From contig OZ242170.1 of the NCBI GenBank assembly GCA_965205545.1, positions 2,356,001 to 2,420,000 on the forward strand: a DNA stretch of 64,000 bases, given 5' to 3'. The position numbers and the translations under genes are program-made. Below the pieces are notes generated by a model that ran no database searches, was not told the origin of the DNA, and worked only from the letters and a program-made list of their open reading frames with translations. This stretch comes from Bin55 sp965205545 (lineage in GTDB: Bacteria; Pseudomonadota; Gammaproteobacteria; Pseudomonadales; Azotimanducaceae). Positions 18,061 through 26,915 of this stretch are shown one piece after another. Numbering within the stretch: position 1 is the first letter of the stretch; each line of letters begins with the position of its first letter.

Positions 18061-18364
18061 GACTGATTGTGCGCGATTGCGTCCAACCTGACGTGAGACC
18101 AACGGTCGCTATGGTGGTTTGTCTCCAAGTTTGCACTGAGCGATAAATTCACCCAATCGCCTGTGGGTTTTCGAGCGAGTTTTGCATATTGATTTGTCAT
18201 CCGGGGCAGGCATTCCGGGAACTTGGCCCATGCAATTTAGCCATGATTCAAGGTTCCAATCTTGATCCGATAGTGCAAATTCCCGCTATCTTGATTCGCG
18301 TAGTGGAGATTCCCCAACTAGAATCCTCTTCGGTTAGTCCTGTCTAATCCTGATCGTCGGCGCA
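18061..18364. other. degenerate family B leader region
   Basis: The last part keeps recognisable pieces of the leader shared by family B genes, such as GCTATCTTGATTCGCG and GTGGAGATTCCCCAACTA. Compared with the copies at 24275 and 26916, the start codon CTATGAAT has become CTAGAAT through loss of one T at about 18319, and two further bases are missing in the former signal-peptide region. The rest holds no recognisable gene. Confidence 0.6.
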
Positions 18365-20560
18365 ATGCAGGTCCACGACGATCCCCTCACGCTGAATGGG
18401 CGTATTGTTGCGACCGGACACCAGTCCCATTCTGTTTGGATTGGGATATTTGAATTGCCAATGCGACCCGAAGCGGAAGCCTGGAGTTGGACTCAGCTTG
18501 ATTCCACAGAATTCACCTTGAACGTTCCCGACGCCAAGGAAATCCAGTTGGTGGCGTTGCGGAAAGACTCTTTGCCCGTTGTGCAACGGATTCATCCAGG
18601 CTCTGCCGACGCAAGAATCGAGCTTGAGTTTAAAGAGGGATTAACACTGGAAGGAAATGTCCTTTCAACCGACGGCATACCGGTTGCCGACATTTGGCTG
18701 ATCTTATATCGCCCTGATTTGCCAAACGTTCAAATTCCGACCTACGTCAAGTCTTCCTGGGAGAGCGATGCAGACGGCCGATTCAAGATTGGCGGCTTGG
18801 CCGCAGAAAACAGCTACGAAATAGAGGTTGCCCTACCTTACGGCGCAAATGAGACATTTTCATTGAGAATTTCAGAGGACAATCCGGTCCACGAGCTGCG
18901 ACTCTCTGACGCATATTTCGTGCGGGGCAGGGTAATAGATCTTGACCAAGACCTCGTTCAAGGCTCAACAGTTAGCTTCGAGCCCGTACCGGAAACAAGA
19001 GATTTCTTTAGTTCAGATCAGTTCGGTCCGGATGCATGGAGTCCTACGACTACTACCGATGACAAAGGCGAATTTGGAATTGGGCCATTCGAGCGTGGAA
19101 AGAAGATATGGCTAATTGCTAGGCACACAGAACATGGTCCATCCAATGTATTGAAGGTCGATTCAGGAGAACACAGGGCGGAGTTGGTTCTCAAGGGTAT
19201 GGTGCGTGTGTTTGGTAGTGTGGTTGACGCCTCTACTGGTGAACCCATCGATGAATTCACGTTATTCGCAATCCGCGCAGATGGGAGTCAAAAATATTCG
19301 TTCGCTGACTCTAAGGGGGAAATTTCCAGCTTGGTGGAACCGAAGACTGTGGGGCTCGTTGTGGATTCTCCAGAATACAGCGTTCACTTTGGCATGAATA
19401 TTTCAATGGAATCGGTCGACGAGTACGACATGGGCGTAATTGCTTTGAATCGTGCAAGGCAATTAGCAGGTATGGTCTACGATTCAGCAAGCAGAGAACC
19501 GCTTGCGGGAGCCGCTGTTTCGCACTTTGATAACCGGTTGATTGAAAATGTAGAGAACCATTGGCTGAACTTCATCCCTGCTTACTTGAGCGAGACTACA
19601 AACTCAACCACCAACGAAGTAGGAGAGTTCTTGTTAACCAAGGTTGCGGGGGACTCAACCCAACTGACGGTAACTGCCGCCGGGTATCTGACCCAAGTGC
19701 ATCAAATTGATGGTGGCACCACGGAGTTTGATGTTGCTCTGGTGAAGAAGTCGACCAGTGCAAGAATCAGAGGGAGAATTGAGTCTGACTCGGGGGAACC
19801 TCTTGCCGGGGACGTGGAATTTGTAGGTGCAAGCGAAAGACATCGCGTTGGTGCCCAGAGCGACGGACGTTTCGATTATGCGCTAGCCCCTGACAAATAT
19901 GAGGTAAATGCGAAAACTAATCAAGGAAGATCTGACACTCTAGAAGTCGACGTTGCTGAAGACGAGGTTCAAGAAATCACGCTGGTTGTTGATTCCAAGG
20001 GCCGTCTAATCGGCACTGTCGATGGCCTTTGGGACGGAGAAACGGTGTACGTAAGCATTTACTCGAAGACTGACGAAGTCTATGTAGGTTCACTTCGCGA
20101 ATTAGGGAACGGCAATTTTGAGGTCGTGGGAGTGGGTCTCGGCGAGCTCAGAATTAGTGCACGGTCGAATAGGGACCGCACGCAGGTAAATTCGACTGAA
20201 GTGAGTACAGATACCCAAGAGGCTCTTGTTGAACTGAATTTTCACGGAACTTCGCGGATATTTGGGTCCTTGAGCTTTCCTGGTGGCTCGATACGCAGTG
20301 GCCACTTGAATGCAGTCCCGAAACTACAGGGCAAAACCGGAGGTTCGGGTTCCATTAATGTCGATGGTACCTATGAGATTAGGGGGTTGGACGATGGCGA
20401 ATATACCGTTCACGTCTATCAAATGAAGAGTCTGAGCCTTAAGCGTGAAGACGGAGGTTTTGGGGGAGGCTGGACGGTCCCAGTTGGTCGATTCGATGCA
20501 CTGATAAAGGGAGATACAGAACTAGACCTGCAGGTACCGAAGCAGTTCAATTCCGAGTGA
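18365..20560 (+). CDS. family B beta-module protein, copy that has lost its signal peptide
   Basis: The 731-residue open frame is a full set of family B modules: about eight beta-sandwich units related to carboxypeptidase regulatory-like domains, with recurrent patterns such as GMVYDSASREPLAGAAVS, TNEVGEFLLT and GTYEIRGLDDGEYTVHV. The paralogues begin with a signal peptide about 17 codons upstream. Here that start codon is destroyed and the signal region carries a 2-nt deletion, so translation could begin only at ATG 18365, aligned with an internal Val of the others. The protein would stay in the cytoplasm or not be made. The body of the frame is still open, so the loss is recent or the assembly is wrong at this spot. 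Confidence 0.7.
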   Translation: MQVHDDPLTLNGRIVATGHQSHSVWIGIFELPMRPEAEAWSWTQLDSTEFTLNVPDAKEIQLVALRKDSLPVVQRIHPGSADARIELEFKEGLTLEGNVLSTDGIPVADIWLILYRPDLPNVQIPTYVKSSWESDADGRFKIGGLAAENSYEIEVALPYGANETFSLRISEDNPVHELRLSDAYFVRGRVIDLDQDLVQGSTVSFEPVPETRDFFSSDQFGPDAWSPTTTTDDKGEFGIGPFERGKKIWLIARHTEHGPSNVLKVDSGEHRAELVLKGMVRVFGSVVDASTGEPIDEFTLFAIRADGSQKYSFADSKGEISSLVEPKTVGLVVDSPEYSVHFGMNISMESVDEYDMGVIALNRARQLAGMVYDSASREPLAGAAVSHFDNRLIENVENHWLNFIPAYLSETTNSTTNEVGEFLLTKVAGDSTQLTVTAAGYLTQVHQIDGGTTEFDVALVKKSTSARIRGRIESDSGEPLAGDVEFVGASERHRVGAQSDGRFDYALAPDKYEVNAKTNQGRSDTLEVDVAEDEVQEITLVVDSKGRLIGTVDGLWDGETVYVSIYSKTDEVYVGSLRELGNGNFEVVGVGLGELRISARSNRDRTQVNSTEVSTDTQEALVELNFHGTSRIFGSLSFPGGSIRSGHLNAVPKLQGKTGGSGSINVDGTYEIRGLDDGEYTVHVYQMKSLSLKREDGGFGGGWTVPVGRFDALIKGDTELDLQVPKQFNSE

Positions 20561-20569
20561 TTGGAATAC

Positions 20570-20945
20570 TTGTTGACTGCTTGATCCTAATTGGTGAGAC
20601 GTTAGTAACACTTGCTTGGCCCAAGTATTGATCTGCATGGTTAGAGAACAAGGCTTATCGGATAAACGGATTCCCTCTCTGGCGAACACTGCTCAATGCG
20701 CGTTCCCCCATTCGAGAATAGATTGGCTGTTGCAGGGAAACTAGTAGGTGGCGGACGTTGGACACTGATGATTCCAAAACTTCGTTGCGTCGCGAGTGTC
20801 CAGCGACTCATGCTTTGAGGGTTTTCTTCGACCGACACCTTAGAACTTGTGAACACTGTGATGGATCCTGACCCACTTTCCACACTTGGTCGGAAAGCGC
20901 ATTTGCGTATGTTATCTCGATTGGCACAGTGGAAGTAACCCAGCT
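20570..20945 (+). repeat. family B intergenic unit, copy 1
   Basis: A stretch of about 375 bp running from just after a family B stop codon to the next family B start. It is closely similar to 23900-24274 and 26540-26915. Shared landmarks include CTGCTTGATCCTAATTGGTG, GTGAACACTGTGATGGATCC and a start-proximal block like TGTTATCTCGATTGGCAC. It encodes no conserved protein in any frame I checked. It probably contains the family B promoter and marks the tandem duplication unit. Confidence 0.75.
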
Positions 20946-21080
20946 ATGAGTCCACTTCGACAATTGCTTTGTCTGTTCCTGATTCTCGTCGCGGGCGAAT
21001 GGCAAAAGCGATGATACAGTCGCGCTGAATGGGCACATTGAGGCCAAGGCCAGGCGCGAATTCAGTTGGTGGTCGTTTTT
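20946..21080 (+). pseudogene. family B 5' remnant
   Basis: Downstream of the first intergenic unit, an ATG begins MSPLRQLLCLFLILVAGEWQ, a family B signal peptide, but stops after 22 codons. Out of frame, ALNGHIEAKA and a short piece like EFSWW follow and the homology ends. The rest of the gene has been lost; the following 1.7 kb hold unrelated minus-strand genes and a family A scrap. Confidence 0.65.
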
Positions 21081-21154
21081 TCTCTTCAGACTTCCTTTCA
21101 ACATAGTTTTCAATCCAAGAGACATGGAAGTTTCAACGACTGTTTGAACCGTGT

Positions 21155-21541
21155 TTACTTGCGGTTCATTAATCCAACCTTATTTCCGCTTGGATCGTGA
21201 ACAAAAGCCAAATACTCGGATTGGCCCGCGTGTCCGAAAAGACCTGATTCGTCCTCGTATACGCGTCGAATATCCTCAACAATTTCGACTCCGGCCGTCT
21301 TTAATTCCTGCATTTTCCGCTCTAAGTTATCAAAATATAGGTAGAACAGCGACTGAGAAGTCGTCTCGTTGCTCTCCTCGATCATGAGTCTCGGTCCCCC
21401 CATGTCAAAGAAAGCAAGACGCACTCCCGCAGTAAATCGATGTATCAGCGGTAAACAAAGCAAGTCTCTGTAGAAAGTTACTGCAGCATCCATGTCGCTA
21501 ACGGCTATTCCTATTTGATGTAGCTGGCGATCCGTACTCAT
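21155..21541 (-). CDS. VOC superfamily (glyoxalase-like) protein
   Basis: The 128-residue product has the paired beta-alpha-beta-beta-beta layout of the vicinal oxygen chelate fold. It opens with LHQIGIAVSDMDAAVTFYRD, where a metal-binding His is expected, and ends with YLAFVHDPSGNKVGLM, typical of the last strand of glyoxalase/bleomycin-resistance-like proteins; a Glu is visible in MIEESNE. The exact reaction is unknown. The gene lies on the opposite strand inside the family A/B array and looks intact. Confidence 0.78.
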   Translation of the reverse strand: MSTDRQLHQIGIAVSDMDAAVTFYRDLLCLPLIHRFTAGVRLAFFDMGGPRLMIEESNETTSQSLFYLYFDNLERKMQELKTAGVEIVEDIRRVYEDESGLFGHAGQSEYLAFVHDPSGNKVGLMNRK

Positions 21542-21693
21542 AGCATTCTTGAACCCAATGGGAACCTAGTCGATTTTATGGCACATGTAGAACTGTTCTC
21601 CTCCTCTTGGTCCTAGAACAGCTTTGGTTCGATTCAAGAGACTCTCTAGACTCAAGATGGACTCGTCGACTACGGCGATGAACCCAGAATGAC

Positions 21694-21960
21694 GTGCAAG
21701 AAGAGCTCGTTTTGGGTCGTAAATTTTGGCCGGAAATTGGATTGGCGCACACTTGGGCTTTATCCGAACCGGAGGATCTGTATGGAAAATTGGCTGATCT
21801 GCCGACTCTAGAAGTAAAGTCACGAGCAGCTTCTGCTCTCATTGCACTCAATCAGTTCCGAAAAGCACTGACTGATGATCAGATTAATGCGGCGAGAGAG
21901 TTCTTGACTGACGAAGATCGAGACAACTTGGACAAGAACCCAGGAATCGTCGAGTATTGA
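21694..21960 (+). pseudogene. family A C-terminal remnant
   Basis: An 88-residue open frame from GTG 21694 matches only the C-terminal end of family A proteins: LYGKLADLPTLEVKSRAASA corresponds to LYLSMDNLPDLETKRLAANA of the copy at 29385, and ALTDDQINAAREFLTDEDR to the family's final helix. In-frame stops lie just upstream and there is no anchor region. It shows that at least one more family A gene once stood between the family B copies. Confidence 0.65.
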
Positions 21961-22085
21961 GCGACTGTGTCTATTATCGTCGTTCCTGTGAGATTCGATA
22001 CTTTGTGGAAATGAAGACTCCGTAGTGTGATATCTCCAAAACCCTTGCTAATTCCCAACAATCCAGACTTGAGTGCTAGTGGAAG

Positions 22086-22733
22086 TCATTTGTCATACTG
22101 GCTGATAAGCACCTCTTCCAGCAATTCGGTTGTTAGGTCTTTCTGAAGCAAGCAACCTTCCTTGTCGATTAGGTAGCTCTTTGGAATGAACCGAACGCCG
22201 TACTTGGTTGCAACTTCTCCATAAAAAGATTCAAGCTCGCCAAGATTGATCCATGGCAGTTCATACTCTTCCGATCCACTGATCCAATCTTCTCTGACTA
22301 GATCTATGGATATTGAGACGACTTCAAACCCCTGTTGCTTGTACTTGGCACGCAGCTCCTTCAACTTGGGGAAGCTCGCTATGCAAGGGCCACATGAAAC
22401 CGTCCAAAAGTCGACAAGTACAGTGTCGTTCTCATCAAGTACATCGAATAGCGACACATTGTTGCCTTCCAAATCAGCTAGAGTGAAATTGGACGCCTTT
22501 TGTCCACGAATGAACTGCTTGTCGTTTCGATATTGCTCACGCCTGTATGGTTTTAGTGGATTATCGCTTCCGATACCCGGGAGGATCTCGTCTAGTGGAA
22601 CATGATCGCAACCTGCAGCTGGTTCGGTCGGTATGACCATCTGATGCGTACAGGAACAGAGAAAAATAGCCAATGCAACAAGAGCGATCGCAACGGATAT
22701 GAGGTATCTAGACTTGGCCACGATGAACTTCAT
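22086..22733 (-). CDS. TlpA-like thioredoxin-fold lipoprotein
   Basis: The 215-residue product has a lipoprotein signal ending at LCSC and a C-terminal thioredoxin-like domain (from about residue 80). The domain begins KASNFTLADLEGNNVSLFDV, as in AhpC/TSA-type proteins, and carries the redox motif SCGPC in VDFWTVSCGPCIASFPKL, with a cis-Pro loop in GVRFIPKSYLID. TlpA/ResA-like proteins reduce disulfides in exported proteins, for example during cytochrome maturation. It is encoded inside the array on the opposite strand; a link to the A/B proteins is possible but family A and B proteins have few cysteines. Confidence 0.8.
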   Translation of the reverse strand: MKFIVAKSRYLISVAIALVALAIFLCSCTHQMVIPTEPAAGCDHVPLDEILPGIGSDNPLKPYRREQYRNDKQFIRGQKASNFTLADLEGNNVSLFDVLDENDTVLVDFWTVSCGPCIASFPKLKELRAKYKQQGFEVVSISIDLVREDWISGSEEYELPWINLGELESFYGEVATKYGVRFIPKSYLIDKEGCLLQKDLTTELLEEVLISQYDK

Positions 22734-23511
22734 CCAAGCATCGAGAGCTATTCTAAATGTCTTGTCATCGTAAGAACTAACGTTACGAAACTTGAGATGG
22801 GCTGACTCGGCGAATTACCTTTTTTCTTGAACGCAGTAGGTTATGCGCAATGGTGGTTTCATTTTTCGAACCTCAAGCAATCCCTAGTATCTGAATCTTA
22901 ACGATAATCCCGTGGACTTCTACCTATTGGATGGCTCGAGTTGCGTTCGAGCCATCGAAGACTCAAATTATCCAGTCGAAATCGATCCCACCTCCTATTT
23001 CAATAGATGCTTGACTTTCCGGATCGGTTACTTTGTGGACCCGGTTGCCAGCCACCTTGAACAGTCGCGCATCGAGGATGGATAGCCGGTTAGTGCATGC
23101 TCTGGCTACAGGAGTCTAGAACACATTCTGGTTAGTCGGCCGTCTCCCCAGTATCGTCTTAACGTTAGAGAGAATGATCTTGAACTGTTCCCAAAAGATA
23201 TCTTGGACGGTGTAGCCAGCCATGCCACGAGGTTGCTAGTTGTGATTCGCTGAACTCCGTATCCTCTGGGGAACCAATGTGTTTCTTTGCCGTACGACAC
23301 ACTTACCCATGAAGGAGACAATTGCTTGCAAAAAGCCAATTCAATCAGAACCTTGCTCTATCTAAGCGTTGCGAGTCAAGAAATGGCGGTAACTGGTGAG
23401 TGGGTCAAGAGATCCAAGGTTTCGATCTTGTCCCAAGTTCGAGATTCGAAGGTGCTAACTCAATATCCAGCATTGCAATCCTTGTTGGAGTAGTCGTCTA
23501 CGGGAGACTAA
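22734..23511. other. low-information stretch with possible gene remnants
   Basis: About 780 bp with no clear gene. Two traces deserve mention. On the plus strand, a frame open from about 22885 to 23085 reads like protein (VDFYLLDGSSCVRAIEDSNY) but lacks an ATG and any family match. On the minus strand around 23106-23339, protein-like text switches frame. Either may be debris of genes replaced by family B duplication. Confidence 0.35.
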
Positions 23512-23892
23512 TTAGCCAAGTCCATCTGGATGGGGGTGGCACCACGGTAATGGATGTAGCTTTAGTGAAAGAGTCCGCTAGCTCAAGAATCAGAGGGAGA
23601 ATTGAGTCTGCCTCGGGGGAATCTCTTGCCGGCGACGTGCAATTTAAAGGCGCAATCGAAGGTTAAGCGTTGATGTCCAGAGCGACGGACGTTTCGACTA
23701 TGCACTAGGCCCTGACAAGTATGAGGTATATGCGACAACTGCGATAGGAAGGTCTGACACTTTAGTTGTCGACGTTGCTGGAGACGAGGTTTTGGAGGAG
23801 GCGGGACAGTCCCAGTTGGTCGATTCGATACACTCATAAAGGGAGATACAGAACTAGACCTGCAGGTACCGAAGCAGTTCAATTCTGAGTGA
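23512..23892 (+). pseudogene. family B remnant with internal deletion
   Basis: This matches the copy at 18365-20560 from about 19685 onward (RIRGRIESASGESLAGDVQF), then breaks frame after KGAIEG. At 23786-23791 (GAGGTT) it jumps to the 3' end of the gene. In the 18365 copy the same hexamer occurs at 19964 and 20454, so about 490 nt are missing between short direct repeats. The 3' end, up to the stop at 23892, is nearly identical to that of the 18365 copy, so this is a truncated duplicate of it. Confidence 0.8.
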
Positions 23893-23899
23893 ATGCATT

Positions 23900-24274
23900 T
23901 TTCGTTTGACTGCTTGATCCTAATTGGTGAGACTTTAGTAACACTTGCATGGCTCAAGCACTTGTCCGCTTCGTTGAAAGAGTTCTTCGCATAAACGGAT
24001 TCCCTCTGTGGCTTGTTCTGCTCAATGTGCGTTCCAGCATTCGAGTATGGTTTTGCTGTTGCAAGGAAGCTAGTGAGTGGCGGACGTTGGACCCTGATGA
24101 TTCCAAAAACTCGTTGCGTAACGAATGTCCATCGGCACGTGCCTTGAGGGATTTCTTCTACAGGCGCCCTAGGACTTGTGAACACTGTGATGGATCCTGA
24201 CCCAGATTCCACACTTGGTCCAAAAGCGCATTTTTGTGTGTTATCTTGACTGGCACCGTGCAGATTCCCCAGCT
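23900..24274 (+). repeat. family B intergenic unit, copy 2
   Basis: This is the second copy of the roughly 375-bp spacer unit, sharing CTGCTTGATCCTAATTGGTG and GTGAACACTGTGATGGATCC with the copy at 20570. The start-proximal block reads TGTGTTATCTTGACTGGCAC, followed by AGATTCCCCAGCTATG. An in-frame GTG at 24215 would add 20 codons (FVCYLDWHRADSP) to the next gene, but the signal peptide at 24275 argues for the later start. Confidence 0.75.
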
Positions 24275-26530
24275 ATGAATCCTCTGCGCCTAATCCTTAG
24301 TCTGTTCCTGATTAGCGTCGCAGTGCACAGTAACGGCGAGAATACCGTTACGCTGAATGGGCACATTGTCGCGAATGGACTCCAATCCCATACTGTATTT
24401 GTAGGGGTGTTTGAATTGCCGATGCGACCTGAAGCGGAAGCTTGGAGTTGGACTCGAGTTGAATCTACAGAATTTACGCTAAACGTTCCGGAGGCCAAGG
24501 AAATCCAGTTGGTGGCGCTGCTGAACGACTCCTTGCCCGTGGTGCAGCGAATTCATCCAGGCTCTGCCGACGTAACAATCGAGCTTGAGTTTGAAGAGGG
24601 ATTGACACTCGACGGAAATGTCCTTTCAACCGACGGCATCCCCGTTGCGAACACACGGCTGATTTTGGGCCGCAACGACTTGCCTAACGTCCAGATTCCT
24701 ACCTACGTCAAGTCTTCCTGGGAGAGCGATGCTGACGGTCGATTCGAGATAGGCGGATTGGTAGCGAATGACTGGTACGAAATCGAGGTTTCACTCCGGT
24801 CGGGAGCAAGTGAAACACTTCCGGTGAGAATTTCGGAGAGCAACGAACACAGAGAGTTGCGTCTCTCAAATGGGTATTACGTGCTAGGCAAAGTAGTGGA
24901 CCTAGACCACGACCGTGTTCAAGAGGCAAGAGTTAGCTTCCTGCGTGTTGAAGAAAAAAGCAGATCTCTCTATTTTCTTCCCCCTCAATTAGGTCCAAAT
25001 GAGTGGAGTCCATTTACCAATACGGACACCAACGGAGAGTTTGCAATTGGACCTTTCCAGCGGGATAGGAAACTGACTCTAGTTGCTCGACACGAGGAAC
25101 TGGGTTCCTCGAGTGTGCTGCAAGTCGCTTCAGGGGAGCACGACGTGGAGTTGGTTCTCTCCGGCATGGTTCGTGTGATTGGAAGTGTGCTAGATGCAGC
25201 CACGGGTGAACCCATCAGCGATTTCACATTGTTTGCGATTCGGGAAGATGGGAGTCGCACATATTTATACGCCGACTCTAAGGGGAACATTTCGAGCTTG
25301 GTGGACCCGAAAACGGTGGGGCTTATTGTGGATTCATCGGGATACAGCGTCTACTTTAGTACGGGTATCACGTTGGAATCGGTCGATGAATACGACCTAG
25401 GCGAGATTGCTTTGAAACAATCAAGACAAATGACAGGTCAAGTCTACGATGCAGCGAGCAAAAGACCCGTTGTGGGGGCTACAGTATCGCATTCGGATAA
25501 TCGATTGACCGAGAACGTCGGTCGACTTTGGGACGATCTCATCGAAAGATATCTAAGCGAGACCGCTCATTCGGTCACCAACGAAAAGGGCGAGTACTTG
25601 TTAAACCGGGTATCTGGAGACTCAACCCAGTTGAGCGTGTCTGCCGACGACTATCAAAACCAAAAGCTTCAAGTTGATGACGGCGTCGCCGTGTTTGATG
25701 TAGCGTTAGTGAAGAAGAAATTGACCGGTTCAAGAGTCAGAGGGAGAATTGAGTCTTTGGCGGGGGATCCTCTAGTCGGCGAAGCGTTTTTCAATGACGG
25801 ATATGGAACATTTATCGCGCAGGCTCAACGGGATGGATTGTTCGACCATGTGTTGAGCCCGAACAAATACAGGGTGTATGCGAGAACCGACCAAGGTGTG
25901 TCGAACGTCGAAGTAGTTGACGTTGTTGAAGATGAAACCCAGGAGGTCACTCTTGTCGTGGATTCTAGGGGTCAATTGACAGTCTCCATTGACGGCCTTT
26001 GGGATGGAGAGAGCGTGCGTCTAGACATTTTTTCTGAATCTAGCGGAGTCAGCATACGAACATTACATAGAGAAGGGAATGGCGATTTTGTCGTTTCCGG
26101 AGTGGGCTTCGGTGAGCGCGAAATTAGCGCCTGGTCGAGTAGGGGCCGCGGACAGATGAAATCGATTGAAGTGAGTGCAAGTAGCCAAGAGGCTTTTGTT
26201 CACCTAGATTTCAGTGGCACCTCGCGGATTTTCGGATCCATAACAATGCCTGATGGGTCTGTGGGTAGCGGCGAGTTGACTGCAACCGCAAAGCAACTAG
26301 GCAAAACAGGTGGCTCGGGTGCGATCAATACGGACGGCACCTTTGAGATTAGAGGATTGGACGATGGGGAATACACAGTTCATGTCGATCAATTCAAACG
26401 GCTAAGCCTAAAGCTGGAAGACAGCGGTTGGTCGGGAACTAGGAGCGTCGCCGTCGGTCAGTTCGACGTATCTGTCAATGGCGACACCCAACTAGACATA
26501 CAGCTTCCGACAAATTCCGAGTCTGAGTGA
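24275..26530 (+). CDS. family B exported beta-module protein
   Basis: The 751-residue product has a signal peptide (MNPLRLILSLFLISVAVHS) and no lipobox or membrane anchor, so it is exported to the periplasm or beyond. The mature part comprises about eight modules of roughly 90 residues with the carboxypeptidase regulatory-like/Ig-like pattern: a strand GxVxD, then GxPVxGAxV, then a TDxxGxFxI turn. Examples are GQVYDAASKRPVVGATVS with TNEKGEYLL, and the last module with NTDGTFEIRGLDDGEYTVHV. No catalytic motif is visible. Patches nearly identical to the next copy (25080-25183 and about 24549-24750) point to gene conversion. Likely a surface or periplasmic binding or structural protein; function unknown. 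Confidence 0.78.
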   Translation: MNPLRLILSLFLISVAVHSNGENTVTLNGHIVANGLQSHTVFVGVFELPMRPEAEAWSWTRVESTEFTLNVPEAKEIQLVALLNDSLPVVQRIHPGSADVTIELEFEEGLTLDGNVLSTDGIPVANTRLILGRNDLPNVQIPTYVKSSWESDADGRFEIGGLVANDWYEIEVSLRSGASETLPVRISESNEHRELRLSNGYYVLGKVVDLDHDRVQEARVSFLRVEEKSRSLYFLPPQLGPNEWSPFTNTDTNGEFAIGPFQRDRKLTLVARHEELGSSSVLQVASGEHDVELVLSGMVRVIGSVLDAATGEPISDFTLFAIREDGSRTYLYADSKGNISSLVDPKTVGLIVDSSGYSVYFSTGITLESVDEYDLGEIALKQSRQMTGQVYDAASKRPVVGATVSHSDNRLTENVGRLWDDLIERYLSETAHSVTNEKGEYLLNRVSGDSTQLSVSADDYQNQKLQVDDGVAVFDVALVKKKLTGSRVRGRIESLAGDPLVGEAFFNDGYGTFIAQAQRDGLFDHVLSPNKYRVYARTDQGVSNVEVVDVVEDETQEVTLVVDSRGQLTVSIDGLWDGESVRLDIFSESSGVSIRTLHREGNGDFVVSGVGFGEREISAWSSRGRGQMKSIEVSASSQEAFVHLDFSGTSRIFGSITMPDGSVGSGELTATAKQLGKTGGSGAINTDGTFEIRGLDDGEYTVHVDQFKRLSLKLEDSGWSGTRSVAVGQFDVSVNGDTQLDIQLPTNSESE
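25080..25183 (+). repeat. 104-nt tract identical to 27715-27818
   Basis: The tract beginning TAGTTGCTCGACACGAGGAA is identical base for base between the family B copies at 24275 and 26916. The sequences just outside differ, including at synonymous positions. It encodes the end of module 3 and the start of module 4. Confidence 0.85.
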
Positions 26531-26539
26531 ATGCATTCT

Positions 26540-26915
26540 TTGCTTGACTGCTCGATCCAAACTGGTGAGACTTGAGTAGCACTTGCATAGCCCAAGTATT
26601 GATCTGCATGGTTGGAGAAAAGGCTCATCAAATATACGCATTCCCTCTCTGGTCAGTACTGCTCAATGCGCATTCCCCATACGAGAATAGTTTGGGCGTC
26701 GCAAGGAAACTAGTGGGTGGCGGATGTCGGACGCTAATTACTTCAAGACCTCGTTGCCTAACCGATGTCCTGCGACTCAGGCTTTGAGGGTTCTCTTCTA
26801 CACGCACTCTCAGGGCTTGTGAACACTGTTATGGATCCTGACCAAGATTCCACACTTGGTCGAATAGCGCATATTCGTGTGTTATGTTGACTGGCACAGC
26901 GGAGATTCCCCAACT
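26540..26915 (+). repeat. family B intergenic unit, copy 3
   Basis: This is the third copy of the spacer unit, between the stop of the copy at 24275 and the start at 26916. It is slightly more diverged (CTGCTCGATCCAAACTGGTG; GTGAACACTGTTATGGATCC; GTTATGTTGACTGGCAC) but colinear with the others. After the stop at 29162 only the first tens of bases are still recognisable. Confidence 0.75.

Noticed and set aside
23583..24212. Minus-strand frame beginning MESGSGSITVFTS, conserved between two spacer copies (also 20641-20883)
   Set aside because: The third spacer copy has lost the start and gained a stop in this frame; conservation follows from recent DNA duplication rather than selection on a protein.
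24215..24274. N-terminal extension FVCYLDWHRADSP of the family B gene, partly shared by other copies
   Set aside because: It precedes a clear signal peptide, varies in frame and length among copies, and is better explained as conserved promoter and leader DNA.
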